From Fidelibacterota bacterium SCGC AAA298-D23 (lineage in GTDB: Bacteria; Fidelibacterota; Marinisomatia; Marinisomatales; Marinisomataceae), in NCBI GenBank assembly GCA_000402655.1, contig AQSI01000001.1:310001-374000 (forward strand): DNA of 64,000 nt, read 5' to 3'. Shown one piece after another: positions 1 through 8,962 of this stretch (position 1 is its first letter; each line of letters opens with the position of its first letter). The position numbers and the translations under genes were made by a program. The notes beneath the pieces are model-generated. The model saw nothing but the letters and a program-made list of their open reading frames with translations, was not told the DNA's origin and ran no database searches.

Positions 1-203
1 CTATTGATCTTACACAAGCATCTATTCAAATAGATATGTTAGATATGATAAATAATAAAATGCATGCTAGTCTTACTGATGAAGAAAGAGAATATATCGA
101 TAAGGTGTTGGCTGAAGCGAAAATGAATTATCTTGAAGTTGAAAAAAATGAAGATACTAAAGATAATTCAGAAGAAGAAAATAAAGAAGAACCTAAAGCA
201 TAA
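1..203 (+). CDS. DUF1844 family protein, C-terminal part (5' end outside window)
   Basis: The open frame runs from base 3 to a TAA at 201-203 and has no start codon within the window, so the gene begins upstream. The visible 66 residues contain a helical segment with an I-D-L-L-D-M-like pattern, then S-L-T-D-E-E-R-E-Y-I, then a segment ending K-M-N-Y-L-E-V. This matches the pattern I know for DUF1844: a helix, then 'gNLteeE', then an L-x-x-L-R-x-x-Y-v ending. A very acidic tail (E/D/K-rich, ending E-E-P-K-A) follows. The function of DUF1844 is unknown. The next gene begins 2 bases after the stop, suggesting co-transcription. The family call rests on pattern memory from a partial sequence. Confidence 0.6.
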   Translation, partial: IDLTQASIQIDMLDMINNKMHASLTDEEREYIDKVLAEAKMNYLEVEKNEDTKDNSEEENKEEPKA

Positions 204-205
204 CT

Positions 206-3082
206 TTGAGTTTTTTCACTACCTATAGCAAAAAACTAGAAAACCTAATTGCCGCAGTTATTTTTTTAATAACTTTTGCAGTTTATTTTTCAACAATGGC
301 TCCTACAGTATCATTTTGGGATACAGGAGAATTCATTGCCACTTCGCATATTTTAGGAGTTCCTCATCCACCTGGGAGTCCTTTATTTTTATTAGTTGGT
401 AAATTCTTTAGCTTAATACCTTTGAGTAGTGATATTGCTTTCAGGGTGAATATATTTTCTCCAATCATAAGTGCTCTTACTATTAGCCTCCTGTTTCTAA
501 TTTGTAACGAATTTATTGATAGAGTGGATCCCAATGATGATAATAGATTTTTCAAAATGTGGTCCTCTTTAACAGCTTCTTTAACTTTTGCATTTACTCA
601 TAGTCATTGGTTTAATGCTGTTGAAACAGAGGTGTATGCATTTAGCGGCTTTATGACTGCTTTAGTTGTGTACTTAATAATGTTATGGTCTAATAAAATT
701 GATGACTCAAGTCATGTCGTTTATTTAATGCTGATAAGCTATATAATTGGATTAGCAACAGGTCTTCATTTACTTAATTTGTTAACTATACCATTTATTG
801 GTTTAATAATATATCATACAATAGGAAAATTAAGTACTCAGAACTTATTTCTCACTTTATCACTATCAATAATTATTTTTTTTGGGATTCAAAGTTTTAT
901 TATTCAAGGTTTACCACAAATTACTTTATCAATAGGTCTTACGGGTCTTATTTGTTTAATTCTTTTGTTGTTTATTCTTGCTGGATATTCTATCCAAAAA
1001 AATAAAGCATTGTCGTCTATATTTTTGTCGTGTGTATTATTAATAATTATTGGTTATTCAACTTATTTTGCAATTTTTATTAGATCAGGTCAAGATCCTA
1101 ATATTGATGAAAACAATCCTGAAACTGTTGAAGAAGCAATTTCTTATCTAAATAGAGATCAGTATGGTCAAATGACCATTTTACCTAGAAAATTTGATAA
1201 TCTTCCTTCAAAAATATCTATTGTTGGTTCTCCTAATAGCAATCGAGAGTTTTCATTTGAACAGGAAATAGATTATATGTTATATGATATACCTTCTCAA
1301 GCAAACTTTCTATGGAATTATCAAATTAAAAAAATGTATATCAGATATTTTTTATGGCAATTTGCTGGGAAGGGAGGAAGCGATGATCCCTTCGTTGCAA
1401 ATGTTGGGGCTACTTCAAGTGAAGACGGTGTAGATTGGAGACAGTTTGGATTACCAATTGCACTAATTATGGGTCTAATTGGTTTTGGATATCATTTTAG
1501 AAAAAACAAAAAAGATGCATTTTCACTGTTAGTATTATTCTTAATGACTGGTGTTGCAATTATTTTTTATTTAAATCAAGATGCACCACAACCAAGAGAA
1601 AGAGATTACGCATATGTAGCAAGTTTTATGACATTTTCTATTTGGATTGGTTTAGGCGTTTACGCATTTATTAATTTCATTACAGAATCCTTATTAGAAA
1701 AGTCAATCAAACTAAAATCTTCATATTTCATGATTGTTTTATTTATTCTTTTTATGCCAACTCGAATGTTAATTGCAAATTATCATGAACATGATAGGAC
1801 TGGTAATTACATTGCTTGGGATATGGCATATAATATGTTACAAACATGCGAACCAAACTCAATTCTTTTTACAAACGGTGATAATGACACGTTTCCATTA
1901 TGGTATTTACAGGAAGTTGAGAAAATTAGAACAGATGTTGTAGTTGCTAATCTTAGTCTACTTAATACACCATGGTATGTAGATCAATTAAAAGAACGTT
2001 ATAAAGATAAGCCTTTTATTAAAATGAGTAATCAAGAAATTCAAAATCTTGATTTTAAAAGATGGGAATCAAAAACTATTTCAATAAATGCTCCCAAAGA
2101 TAAGAACAATGAATTAGGTAAAATTGAGTGGGAGCTCAAGCCAACATATTTAGATGTTGCATTAAGAATTCAAGATCTAATGGTTTTAAGAATAATTAAT
2201 GATAATAACTGGCAAAGACCAATTTATTTTGGGGTAACTGTTTCTCCAACTAGCATGTTAAATCTTGATGACTACTTGCAAATGGAAGGTTTGGCCTACC
2301 GATTGGTAAATAATTCAAACGAAGTCATCAATAAAAATAAAATGTCTGATAATCTTTTAAAATTTATTGGGGAAGATTCATGGTTTTTGGACTATGACTT
2401 AAATAAAAACAATACTGTTAATAAATCTTTTTCCAAAAATTATCAAAGAGGATACATCTACAGAAATTTAGCGAATGAAGATGTTTATGTAGACCCTCAA
2501 TTAGGAAGGTTAGTTCAAAATTATAGAACTGGCTTTGTAAGATTATCTATTTCTCATTACTTGGATAAGAATTTACAAAAAGCAGAATCAACGCTTTTGA
2601 GAATGGAAGAAATAATGCCAAGCAGTGTTATACCAATACCTTCAAAACAGCTTCAATATCAAATTGCACAAGTATACAATGGTGTTGGAAACAAAATTAA
2701 AACAAAATACCATTTGAAAGAGTTAGTACAGCGTAATGATTTAGACCTTGAAGATTATTTGTTGTATGGGAAAACATTTATTCAGTTGCTGGAAGATTAT
2801 GATGAGTCAAAAGTTATTTTTGAAACAATTTATAATAATTACAACTTAATTGAACAATCAATAAAGAGAAGAGGTTTTACCGCAACAAAAATAACTACAA
2901 ATGAATGGCAAGAATGGCAACAATCCTTATCAGAAATTGTATACCTACTATATTTAAGTTATAAAAATCTTGAAATGTATGATGAAGCTAAAATATTATT
3001 AAATAATTGGATAGAAAACAATCCTTCAGATGACAATGCACAGGGATTGCTTGATGAAATTTTGCAACTAGAGTCATCCTAA
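206..3082 (+). CDS. DUF2723 / GT117-type integral membrane glycosyltransferase-like protein with TPR-like C-terminus
   Basis: This 958-residue polytopic membrane protein has about ten hydrophobic helices in its first 540 residues. The first extracytoplasmic loop has the DUF2723 signature F-W-D-T-G-E-F (residues 37-43) followed by H-P-P-G (54-57). A conserved Q-D-x-P-Q-P-R-E-R-D-Y motif follows the later helices. The soluble C-terminal third is helical and resembles tetratricopeptide repeats (about residues 780-950). The family is related to GT-C enzymes such as protein O-mannosyltransferases, and eukaryotic TMEM260 shares the domain, so transfer of sugar from a lipid carrier to an exported acceptor is likely but unproven. 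The start is TTG at 206; the next ATG would remove the first membrane helix. The stop overlaps the GT2 start by one base, which fits a joint glycan role. Confidence 0.85.
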   Translation: MSFFTTYSKKLENLIAAVIFLITFAVYFSTMAPTVSFWDTGEFIATSHILGVPHPPGSPLFLLVGKFFSLIPLSSDIAFRVNIFSPIISALTISLLFLICNEFIDRVDPNDDNRFFKMWSSLTASLTFAFTHSHWFNAVETEVYAFSGFMTALVVYLIMLWSNKIDDSSHVVYLMLISYIIGLATGLHLLNLLTIPFIGLIIYHTIGKLSTQNLFLTLSLSIIIFFGIQSFIIQGLPQITLSIGLTGLICLILLLFILAGYSIQKNKALSSIFLSCVLLIIIGYSTYFAIFIRSGQDPNIDENNPETVEEAISYLNRDQYGQMTILPRKFDNLPSKISIVGSPNSNREFSFEQEIDYMLYDIPSQANFLWNYQIKKMYIRYFLWQFAGKGGSDDPFVANVGATSSEDGVDWRQFGLPIALIMGLIGFGYHFRKNKKDAFSLLVLFLMTGVAIIFYLNQDAPQPRERDYAYVASFMTFSIWIGLGVYAFINFITESLLEKSIKLKSSYFMIVLFILFMPTRMLIANYHEHDRTGNYIAWDMAYNMLQTCEPNSILFTNGDNDTFPLWYLQEVEKIRTDVVVANLSLLNTPWYVDQLKERYKDKPFIKMSNQEIQNLDFKRWESKTISINAPKDKNNELGKIEWELKPTYLDVALRIQDLMVLRIINDNNWQRPIYFGVTVSPTSMLNLDDYLQMEGLAYRLVNNSNEVINKNKMSDNLLKFIGEDSWFLDYDLNKNNTVNKSFSKNYQRGYIYRNLANEDVYVDPQLGRLVQNYRTGFVRLSISHYLDKNLQKAESTLLRMEEIMPSSVIPIPSKQLQYQIAQVYNGVGNKIKTKYHLKELVQRNDLDLEDYLLYGKTFIQLLEDYDESKVIFETIYNNYNLIEQSIKRRGFTATKITTNEWQEWQQSLSEIVYLLYLSYKNLEMYDEAKILLNNWIENNPSDDNAQGLLDEILQLESS

Positions 3083-4095
3083 TGAAATTATCAATAATTA
3101 TACCTCATCATAACGGAGAAGAACTTCTTCATAATTGCCTTCAATCACTATTAAATCATATTTCAATTCAAGATTTTGAAATAATTGTTGTTGATAATGG
3201 CTCAACAGATAATTCTGTTGTTAAAGCTAAGGAAAAATTCCCATCAATAAATCTACTCACATCAAAAACAAATCTTGGTTACAGTGGAGGTTGTAATTTT
3301 GGTGCAAAAAATGCCAAAGGTGAGTATATCATTTTTTTAAATAATGATACTCTTCATACAAAAAATTGGATTGAGGAGCTTATTAGTTTTCTTGACAAAA
3401 ATCCTCAAGCTGGAGCTGCCCAGCCTAAAATTTTAAATGCTGTAAAAAGAGATACATTTGATTATGCAGGTGGAGCTGGTGGATATATTGATAAGTATTG
3501 TTTTCCATTTGTTAGAGGAAGAATATTTAATTCCCTTGAAAAAGATAGCAAGCAGTACGATGATATAAAAAAAATTTTTTGGGCTTCAGGAGCTGCATTT
3601 ATTATTAGATCAGAGTTATTACAACAGTTAAACTATTTTGATAATATTTATTTTGCATACATGGAGGAAATTGATTTATGTTGGCGACTTCAAGCTTTAG
3701 GTTTAAGTGTATGGAATGTACCAACTTCAATAATTTATCATTATGGTAAACAAACAATTAAAGAAAATACTTTTAAATCGCATTATTTAAATCATAGAAA
3801 CTCATGGATTTTATTTCTAAAAAATTCAGCAACTTTCGAAAAGGGACTCTTAATCATAAAACGTTTTATACTCGATATAATGGCTGCAGTTTATTCTATT
3901 TTAACATTAGATATTAATAGATTTTTTGCAATTTTTGCTTCACAATTATGGTTAGCATGTAATTTGATAACTTTAATTAATATTAGGTTAGGAAATCACT
4001 TAAGACATCATAGGCTAGATTTAATTTATCAAAGAAGTATTGCGATTGATTATTTTTTTAAAAGAAAGAAGATATTTAATCAAATATTTGAATGA
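3082..4095 (+). CDS. GT2 family glycosyltransferase (rhamnosyltransferase-like)
   Basis: This 337-residue GT-A fold inverting glycosyltransferase has an N-terminal nucleotide-sugar domain with I-I-P-H-H-N-G, V-D-N-G-S-T-D (residues 37-43) and N-L-G-Y-S-G-G. The metal-binding L-N-N-D-T follows (N-N-D at 87-89, the DxD equivalent). Near residue 195 is M-E-E-I-D-L-C-W-R, the E-D-x-D-l-c-w-R acceptor/catalytic motif typical of WbbL/RfbN-like rhamnosyltransferases. A hydrophobic C-terminal segment around residues 255-300 may associate with the membrane. The ATG overlaps the preceding stop by one base. It probably adds a sugar to a surface polysaccharide or glycoconjugate; donor and acceptor cannot be read from sequence. 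Its 3' end overlaps the convergent PorD-like gene by 16 bases. Confidence 0.85.
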   Translation: MKLSIIIPHHNGEELLHNCLQSLLNHISIQDFEIIVVDNGSTDNSVVKAKEKFPSINLLTSKTNLGYSGGCNFGAKNAKGEYIIFLNNDTLHTKNWIEELISFLDKNPQAGAAQPKILNAVKRDTFDYAGGAGGYIDKYCFPFVRGRIFNSLEKDSKQYDDIKKIFWASGAAFIIRSELLQQLNYFDNIYFAYMEEIDLCWRLQALGLSVWNVPTSIIYHYGKQTIKENTFKSHYLNHRNSWILFLKNSATFEKGLLIIKRFILDIMAAVYSILTLDINRFFAIFASQLWLACNLITLINIRLGNHLRHHRLDLIYQRSIAIDYFFKRKKIFNQIFE

Positions 4096-4949
4096 AAATC
4101 TTTATAAATATTAGACCTTTGAGAATCTAAATATTGCATTTTTGATAACATTTCTTTTTGACCCAGCTTTTCCATTATTTCACCAATTTTAGGTCCATGA
4201 TATTTCATAAACATATTAGTATAATTTTCTTGGGAATAGTTATTATAGATTTCATTTAGATTTTTAATTAAATCATTAAGAACATCAATGCAATCATCAA
4301 TATTACCATTATCAAAAAGTTCATAAGCTAAATATGTAGAAAATCTTAGCTTTCTTAAGCCTCCATTATCTGTTAAAAGATTAATTAATAGTAAACGTTG
4401 CTCCCATCCCCTTGAAAAATTTGAAGCACTTGCACGAACAGCTATGCTTCGTGCTTTTTCATAATGTTGACTTCCACCTAATGAACTCCAAGTATCTAAT
4501 TCTGCTCCTAAAATTATATTCCCATAGAATCCAAGAAGACTAGATAGAGGATCATAATAAACACTATCGTAATAAAGAGAAGAATTTTGACTAAGCGAAA
4601 ACTGAGATCCTTTATCAAAAAAGTGTAAATCCATATTGTTGCTAAATAATGATTGAATTAGAAAAGATTCCGAGCTCCCTGTATTTGCATTCCCTTCAAA
4701 AATAATTTGAATATTTAATTTTAATTCTAGATCTCGATATTCATCATTCCAAACAGTGTCTACATAAAATCTTTGCATGGCACTTTTTAAATTAAATAGT
4801 GATGATTTTTCATCATCTCTAAGCAGTCTATCATCAAAAGTAATGGAAGTTTCTTTGAACTGAGCATTTAATTCGCTTACTAAAATTAGTATAAAAGCAT
4901 ATTTAAAAATTTTTATTGGAGAGATAATTTTAATTAGTTTTCTTGTCAT
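4080..4949 (-). CDS. DUF4835 / PorD-like exported protein
   Basis: This 289-residue protein has an N-terminal signal segment (hydrophobic run about residues 13-27, ending S-E-L-N-A-Q). The mature part contains L-L-R-D-D-E-K-S, L-K-S-A-M-Q-R-F, a central beta-rich part, a G-x-x-Y-Y-D-P-L-S motif and a helical C-terminal half. The arrangement 'ELNAQ - helix - W - E - Y - G - A-R - nlLtd-GlR' is that of DUF4835, named PorD in Bacteroidetes through association with type IX secretion. No other type IX component is present in the window, so I keep the name as a family resemblance. The start ATG has A-G-G-T upstream as a weak ribosome-binding site. The gene is transcribed divergently from cca, with a 30-base gap between the start codons. 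Confidence 0.7.
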   Translation of the reverse strand: MTRKLIKIISPIKIFKYAFILILVSELNAQFKETSITFDDRLLRDDEKSSLFNLKSAMQRFYVDTVWNDEYRDLELKLNIQIIFEGNANTGSSESFLIQSLFSNNMDLHFFDKGSQFSLSQNSSLYYDSVYYDPLSSLLGFYGNIILGAELDTWSSLGGSQHYEKARSIAVRASASNFSRGWEQRLLLINLLTDNGGLRKLRFSTYLAYELFDNGNIDDCIDVLNDLIKNLNEIYNNYSQENYTNMFMKYHGPKIGEIMEKLGQKEMLSKMQYLDSQRSNIYKDFHSNI

Positions 4950-4979
4950 TATAGACCTATATATTTTTTAATTTACAAA

Positions 4980-6401
4980 ATGACATTAATTAAAGACATA
5001 ATTAACCAAAATAAGAGATTGGCAAATATTTCTAAAGCTATATCTGAATTAAGCGATGAAACTAAGATAAATGCTTTTTTAGTAGGTGGCTGTGTTAGAG
5101 ATTTAATGCTAAATCCATTAGAAGAGGCAATAGATGTAGATATAATGGTTGAAGGAAATGGAATTGATTTCGCTAAAAAGTTAGCAAAAAAAATTAATGT
5201 TCCAAAAATCGTTCCCTTTGAAAAATTTGCAACAGCTAAAATTCCTTATAGCGAGTTTGAAATTGAGGTAGCTTCAGCAAGGCTAGAAAAGTATGAAGAA
5301 TCATCTAGAAACCCTTCTGAGGTTGTAATATCCAAGATTGAGGATGATTTATTAAGAAGAGATTTTACAGTCAATGCAATGGCTGTATCATTAAATAAAG
5401 ATAATTTCGGTGAATTTTTTGATCCATTTAATGGTATGGAGGATCTTAATAATAAAATTTTGAGAACACCCCTTGATTCGGATACAACTTTTTCAGATGA
5501 TCCTTTAAGAATGATGAGAGCAGCATATTTTTCATCAAAACTTTCATTGGAAATAGATTCAATTTGCTTGAAGTCAATTAAAAAAAATGCAGAGAGAATC
5601 ACGATTGTTTCACAAGAAAGAAAAACAAATGAATTATTCAAAATTCTAGGAACCAAAAAGCCTTCTATTGGACTAAATATTTTACAAGAATCAGGTTTAA
5701 TGAACTTTGTGTTTCCTGAAATTGCAGTAATGTATGGAATGGATCAATCAAACGAATATCATCACAAAGATATTTTCTATCATACCTTAGAAGTAGTTGA
5801 TAATGCGGCACAATTATCTGATAAGCTTGATTTGAGATTAGCTGCATTGGTTCATGACATTGCTAAGCCTAAAACAAGAAGATTAAGTAAGTCCAAGGGT
5901 TATACATTTTATGGACATGACGATGTAGGAGCAAGAATGTTAAAAGGCATATCTTCAAATATGAAATTTTCAAATTCTACTAGAGATTATATTACAAAAC
6001 TAACAGCATTACATTTAAGACCAATAAGTTTAGCTAAAAAAGATGTTACTGATTCTGCAATTAGAAGGTTAATTGTTGATGCTGGTGAAGAAATTGATGA
6101 TCTAATGAAATTATGTAGGGCTGATATTACTACTAAAAATCCCAAAAATATCACAAAATATTTAGGAAATTTTGATAGAGTTGAAAAAAGAATGAGTGAA
6201 GTCATTGAAATAGATAAGCTCAAAGCATTTCAATCTCCAGTCAGAGGTGATGAAATTATGAAAATGTTTAATTTGGGTCCTGGTAAAGAAGTTGGAAAAA
6301 TTAAAACTATGGTTGAAGATGCAATCATTAATGGTGAAATTAAGAACGATTATTCTTCCGCAATGTCATTTTTAGACCAGATTAAACAACAAAAGAAATA
6401 G
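4980..6401 (+). CDS. cca: CCA tRNA nucleotidyltransferase / poly(A) polymerase family, with HD domain
   Basis: This 473-residue enzyme adds or repairs the 3'-terminal CCA of tRNAs. The class II nucleotidyltransferase head has F-L-V-G-G-C-V-R-D (G-G at 36-37) and the catalytic D-V-D (52-54). R-R-D-F-T-V-N-A-M-A and R-M-M-R-A-A-Y-F, the ATP/CTP-selecting and neck motifs, follow. An HD phosphohydrolase domain follows (H-T-L-E-V-V-D and L-V-H-D-I-A-K near residue 290), an arrangement found in many bacterial CCA-adding enzymes. This matters here because none of the three tRNA genes in the window encodes CCA. A pure poly(A) polymerase cannot be excluded by sequence reading alone. Confidence 0.88.
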   Translation: MTLIKDIINQNKRLANISKAISELSDETKINAFLVGGCVRDLMLNPLEEAIDVDIMVEGNGIDFAKKLAKKINVPKIVPFEKFATAKIPYSEFEIEVASARLEKYEESSRNPSEVVISKIEDDLLRRDFTVNAMAVSLNKDNFGEFFDPFNGMEDLNNKILRTPLDSDTTFSDDPLRMMRAAYFSSKLSLEIDSICLKSIKKNAERITIVSQERKTNELFKILGTKKPSIGLNILQESGLMNFVFPEIAVMYGMDQSNEYHHKDIFYHTLEVVDNAAQLSDKLDLRLAALVHDIAKPKTRRLSKSKGYTFYGHDDVGARMLKGISSNMKFSNSTRDYITKLTALHLRPISLAKKDVTDSAIRRLIVDAGEEIDDLMKLCRADITTKNPKNITKYLGNFDRVEKRMSEVIEIDKLKAFQSPVRGDEIMKMFNLGPGKEVGKIKTMVEDAIINGEIKNDYSSAMSFLDQIKQQKK

Positions 6402-6444
6402 CTTTGCTTTACAATATGTAAACTTTACTTTACGTGTCATTTAA

Positions 6445-6459
6445 TGATAATGATTATTG
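6445..6459. promoter_or_regulatory. Fur-box-like palindrome upstream of efflux operon
   Basis: TGATAATGATTATTG matches the 7-1-7 Fur core TGATAAT-N-ATTATCA at 13 of 15 positions. It lies 58 bases before the ATG of the TolC-like gene, in the only sizeable gap (116 bp) upstream of the efflux operon. AT-rich DNA yields such matches by chance, so this is a candidate only. A separate short perfect inverted repeat (TTTACA-ATA-TGTAAA, 6408-6422) sits just after the cca stop and lacks a T-run. Confidence 0.35.
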
Positions 6460-6517
6460 GGATAAATAATGGAAACTTTTTGACCTTTATTGAGTCTATA
6501 AAGTACCAAGGAAAAAA

Positions 6518-7786
6518 ATGAAGATAAAAATACTATTTGTACTTTTTTTAAGCACTGTTAGCGCTCAAACCTTAAGTGTTGATGAAGCAGTAAGAATTGC
6601 ATTAGAAAATAAGTCTGCTATAACTAATGCAGAAAAAGATGTTAGAATTGCTCAGTTAAGCAGAAATTCATCTGCTGCATTATTATTACCTTCGATAAGT
6701 GCTAGTAACTCATACAGAGAATCAACTTATGGAAACTCTATCATAGCAGGATCAGAATTATATTCTGGAGGTGTAAACTTATCCCAAAGTTTATTTAACT
6801 TTGGAGGAAAAGTTAATTCTGTTCGACAAAGCGATAATTCTTATCAAATCACCAAAATTCAAAAAAGAGAAACCACATCTAGAATAATTTTAAATGTTTA
6901 CACATTTTATTATCAACATTTAAAAGATTCTGAGCTATATGAGATAGCTAAAGAAGATTTAAAATTATCAAAAAGACAACTTGATTTAGTTAAGCAACGT
7001 TTTGACCTTGGAGCAGTTAGCAAAACAGACTATTTGAAAGCTACTGTGAGATATGGTTCTGCTAAATCTACCTTACTTACCAGAGAGCTTAGTTTTAATA
7101 ACTCTTTTAAAAATCTAAGAAATAGCATGGGACTTATTGGCACAGATACAAACATTATCCTACCTAAGAAAGTAGAAATTAACTTAATAATCCCTTCATT
7201 TGATGAAGCTTATCAGCTAATGCTTACTAATAGTCCAAGTTTAAATATATTAGATAGAAGAGTCACTTCTGCAAAGATTGGTGTCAAACAATCATGGGCA
7301 TCTAGTTTACCTAGTTTAAGTATGAGTCTTGGGTATAATGCTACATCAAGTGATCAAATTACCAAGCAATATTTTGAGGATAACTATATCAAGAGTGCAA
7401 ATTTAACTTTAAGTATACCTCTTTTTAGCGGTTTTAGAAAAAGAAATGATATTAAGATTTCCAAATTACAGCTATCTCAAAGTCAAGCGTCGCTTGGTAC
7501 TGCTAGAAAAGATGCAGAAGTTGAACTTTATTCTTCATTGAACCGATTAAATAATTACGAAGAGTTAATTCCCATACAACAAGAAATTTTATTATCAGCA
7601 GAAGAGGATTTGAAATTAGCTGAACAAAAATATGAGTTGGGATCAGCAGATATTCTTGAGTTACTTGATGCTCAATTAGCAGTAATTCAGGCTAGCTCTT
7701 CATTAGTCACAACAAAGTATGATGCGGCGATTCAAATGGCAACACTCGATAATATCATTGGAACTTTAGATAGAAAATATAAATAA
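6518..7786 (+). CDS. TolC family outer-membrane efflux protein
   Basis: This 422-residue protein has a short signal peptide (M-K-I-K-I-L-F-V-L-F-L-S-T-V-S-A-Q). Two homologous halves follow, each rich in long amphipathic helices, with the family's repeated signatures: L-S-V-D-E-A-V-R-I-A-L-E-N-K near the start, V-K-Q-R-F-D-L-G-A-V-S in the first half and A-E-Q-K-Y-E-L-G-S-A-D-I-L-E-L-L-D-A-Q in the second. Family members trimerise into an outer-membrane channel with a periplasmic helical tunnel. It heads a five-gene run with a membrane-fusion adaptor, an ATPase and two permeases, so it is the exit duct of that pump. The substrate cannot be deduced. Confidence 0.9.
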   Translation: MKIKILFVLFLSTVSAQTLSVDEAVRIALENKSAITNAEKDVRIAQLSRNSSAALLLPSISASNSYRESTYGNSIIAGSELYSGGVNLSQSLFNFGGKVNSVRQSDNSYQITKIQKRETTSRIILNVYTFYYQHLKDSELYEIAKEDLKLSKRQLDLVKQRFDLGAVSKTDYLKATVRYGSAKSTLLTRELSFNNSFKNLRNSMGLIGTDTNIILPKKVEINLIIPSFDEAYQLMLTNSPSLNILDRRVTSAKIGVKQSWASSLPSLSMSLGYNATSSDQITKQYFEDNYIKSANLTLSIPLFSGFRKRNDIKISKLQLSQSQASLGTARKDAEVELYSSLNRLNNYEELIPIQQEILLSAEEDLKLAEQKYELGSADILELLDAQLAVIQASSSLVTTKYDAAIQMATLDNIIGTLDRKYK

Positions 7787-7795
7787 GGAGTATTC

Positions 7796-8962
7796 GTGAA
7801 AAATTTAATTGATAAAATTATTAAACATAAAATGAAAATTTTAGGACTTATAATTATTATTCTGGGGTTATCATTTTTTTCTGGAAATAATGATGATGGA
7901 ACTCTAGAAGTTTCTGTACAAAAGGTTAGCAGAAAAGATCTTGCTAGTAAGGTCGTAGCTGATGGTGTATTAACACCTGAAACTGAAGTAAAGTTAAGTG
8001 CCAATAATACTACATACATTACAGAAATTGCAGTAAAGGAAGGAGATTTTGTCAAAAAGGGTGATTTTTTGATGTCTTTAGATGATCGTCAACAAAAAGC
8101 TGCTACTGAAGCTTCCAGAGCAAGTCTTGAAGCGGCAAAAGTTCAGCTTGAACAAAGAAAAGCTCAACAACAACGACAATCAAAACTCTATTCTCAAGGA
8201 CTAATATCTGATCAAGAAATGGAAACCACTAATTCTTCATACGCATCAGCACTGAGTGCTTACAATGGTGCTCAATCAAGACTAATACAAGACGAAGATG
8301 CATTATCAAAACTTAGATTAATAGCCCCACAGGACGGAACCATTACTTTCATAGATGGCGAAGTAGGAGATTTAGCTCAAGGAGGTATGTTCAATCCTAG
8401 CGTTCTCTTAAAATTATCTGATTTATCTAAGATGGAAGTTTATGTTAATGTAAACGAAAATGATATTGCAGATATATCCATAGATGATCTTGCTTTAGTT
8501 GAAGTTGATGCATATGACGATAGAAATTTCAAAGGTAGAGTTAAAGAAGTAGCTTATGCTTCAACTGTATCAAGTGGTGGTTCTCAACAACAAGTAACAA
8601 ACTTTCAAGTAAAAATACAAATGTTAGAAGTAGTTGACGGGATGAGACCTGGAATGAGTGCAACTGTAGATATTATAACTGCTGAGAGATTAAATACATT
8701 AAGTATTCCAATCCAATCACTTACTTCATCCAGAAGCGGTAAAAAAGGAGCAAATGTAGTATTTGTTTATAATGAAGGATTTGTTGAAGAAAGGGTTGTC
8801 AATACAGGAATAGTTGGAGATAGAGATTATGAAGTGATTTCTGGATTGAATGATGATGAACAAATTGTGACAGGTAGCTTCATTGCAATTAGCAGAGAGT
8901 TATCTGATGGCATGAAAGTTAAGATTAGAGAATCAAAAAACTCTTACAGGAAACGTGACTAA
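7796..8962 (+). CDS. Efflux RND/MacA-type periplasmic adaptor subunit
   Basis: This 388-residue membrane-fusion protein has an N-terminal membrane anchor (about residues 14-30). Next comes the first half of a lipoyl domain (K-V-V-A-D-G-V-L-T-P-E-T-E-V-K-L-S and A-V-K-E-G-D-F-V-K-K-G-D), an alpha-helical hairpin with Q-x-x-A and E-Q-R-K-A-Q-Q-Q-R-Q repeats (about 100-150), the second lipoyl half (A-P-Q-D-G-T-I), then beta-barrel and membrane-proximal domains. The start is GTG with an AAGGAG ribosome-binding site five bases upstream. It would bridge the ABC permeases and the TolC-like channel as MacA does. The C-terminus overlaps the ATPase gene by 8 bases, implying translational coupling. Confidence 0.9.
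   Translation: MKNLIDKIIKHKMKILGLIIIILGLSFFSGNNDDGTLEVSVQKVSRKDLASKVVADGVLTPETEVKLSANNTTYITEIAVKEGDFVKKGDFLMSLDDRQQKAATEASRASLEAAKVQLEQRKAQQQRQSKLYSQGLISDQEMETTNSSYASALSAYNGAQSRLIQDEDALSKLRLIAPQDGTITFIDGEVGDLAQGGMFNPSVLLKLSDLSKMEVYVNVNENDIADISIDDLALVEVDAYDDRNFKGRVKEVAYASTVSSGGSQQQVTNFQVKIQMLEVVDGMRPGMSATVDIITAERLNTLSIPIQSLTSSRSGKKGANVVFVYNEGFVEERVVNTGIVGDRDYEVISGLNDDEQIVTGSFIAISRELSDGMKVKIRESKNSYRKRD

Noticed and set aside
5246..5656. 136-codon minus-strand frame inside cca
   Set aside because: Complement of conserved nucleotidyltransferase motifs; no independent support.
6408..6422. TTTACA-ATA-TGTAAA inverted repeat as cca terminator
   Set aside because: The stem is short and AT-only and no T-run follows, so it does not meet the intrinsic terminator pattern.
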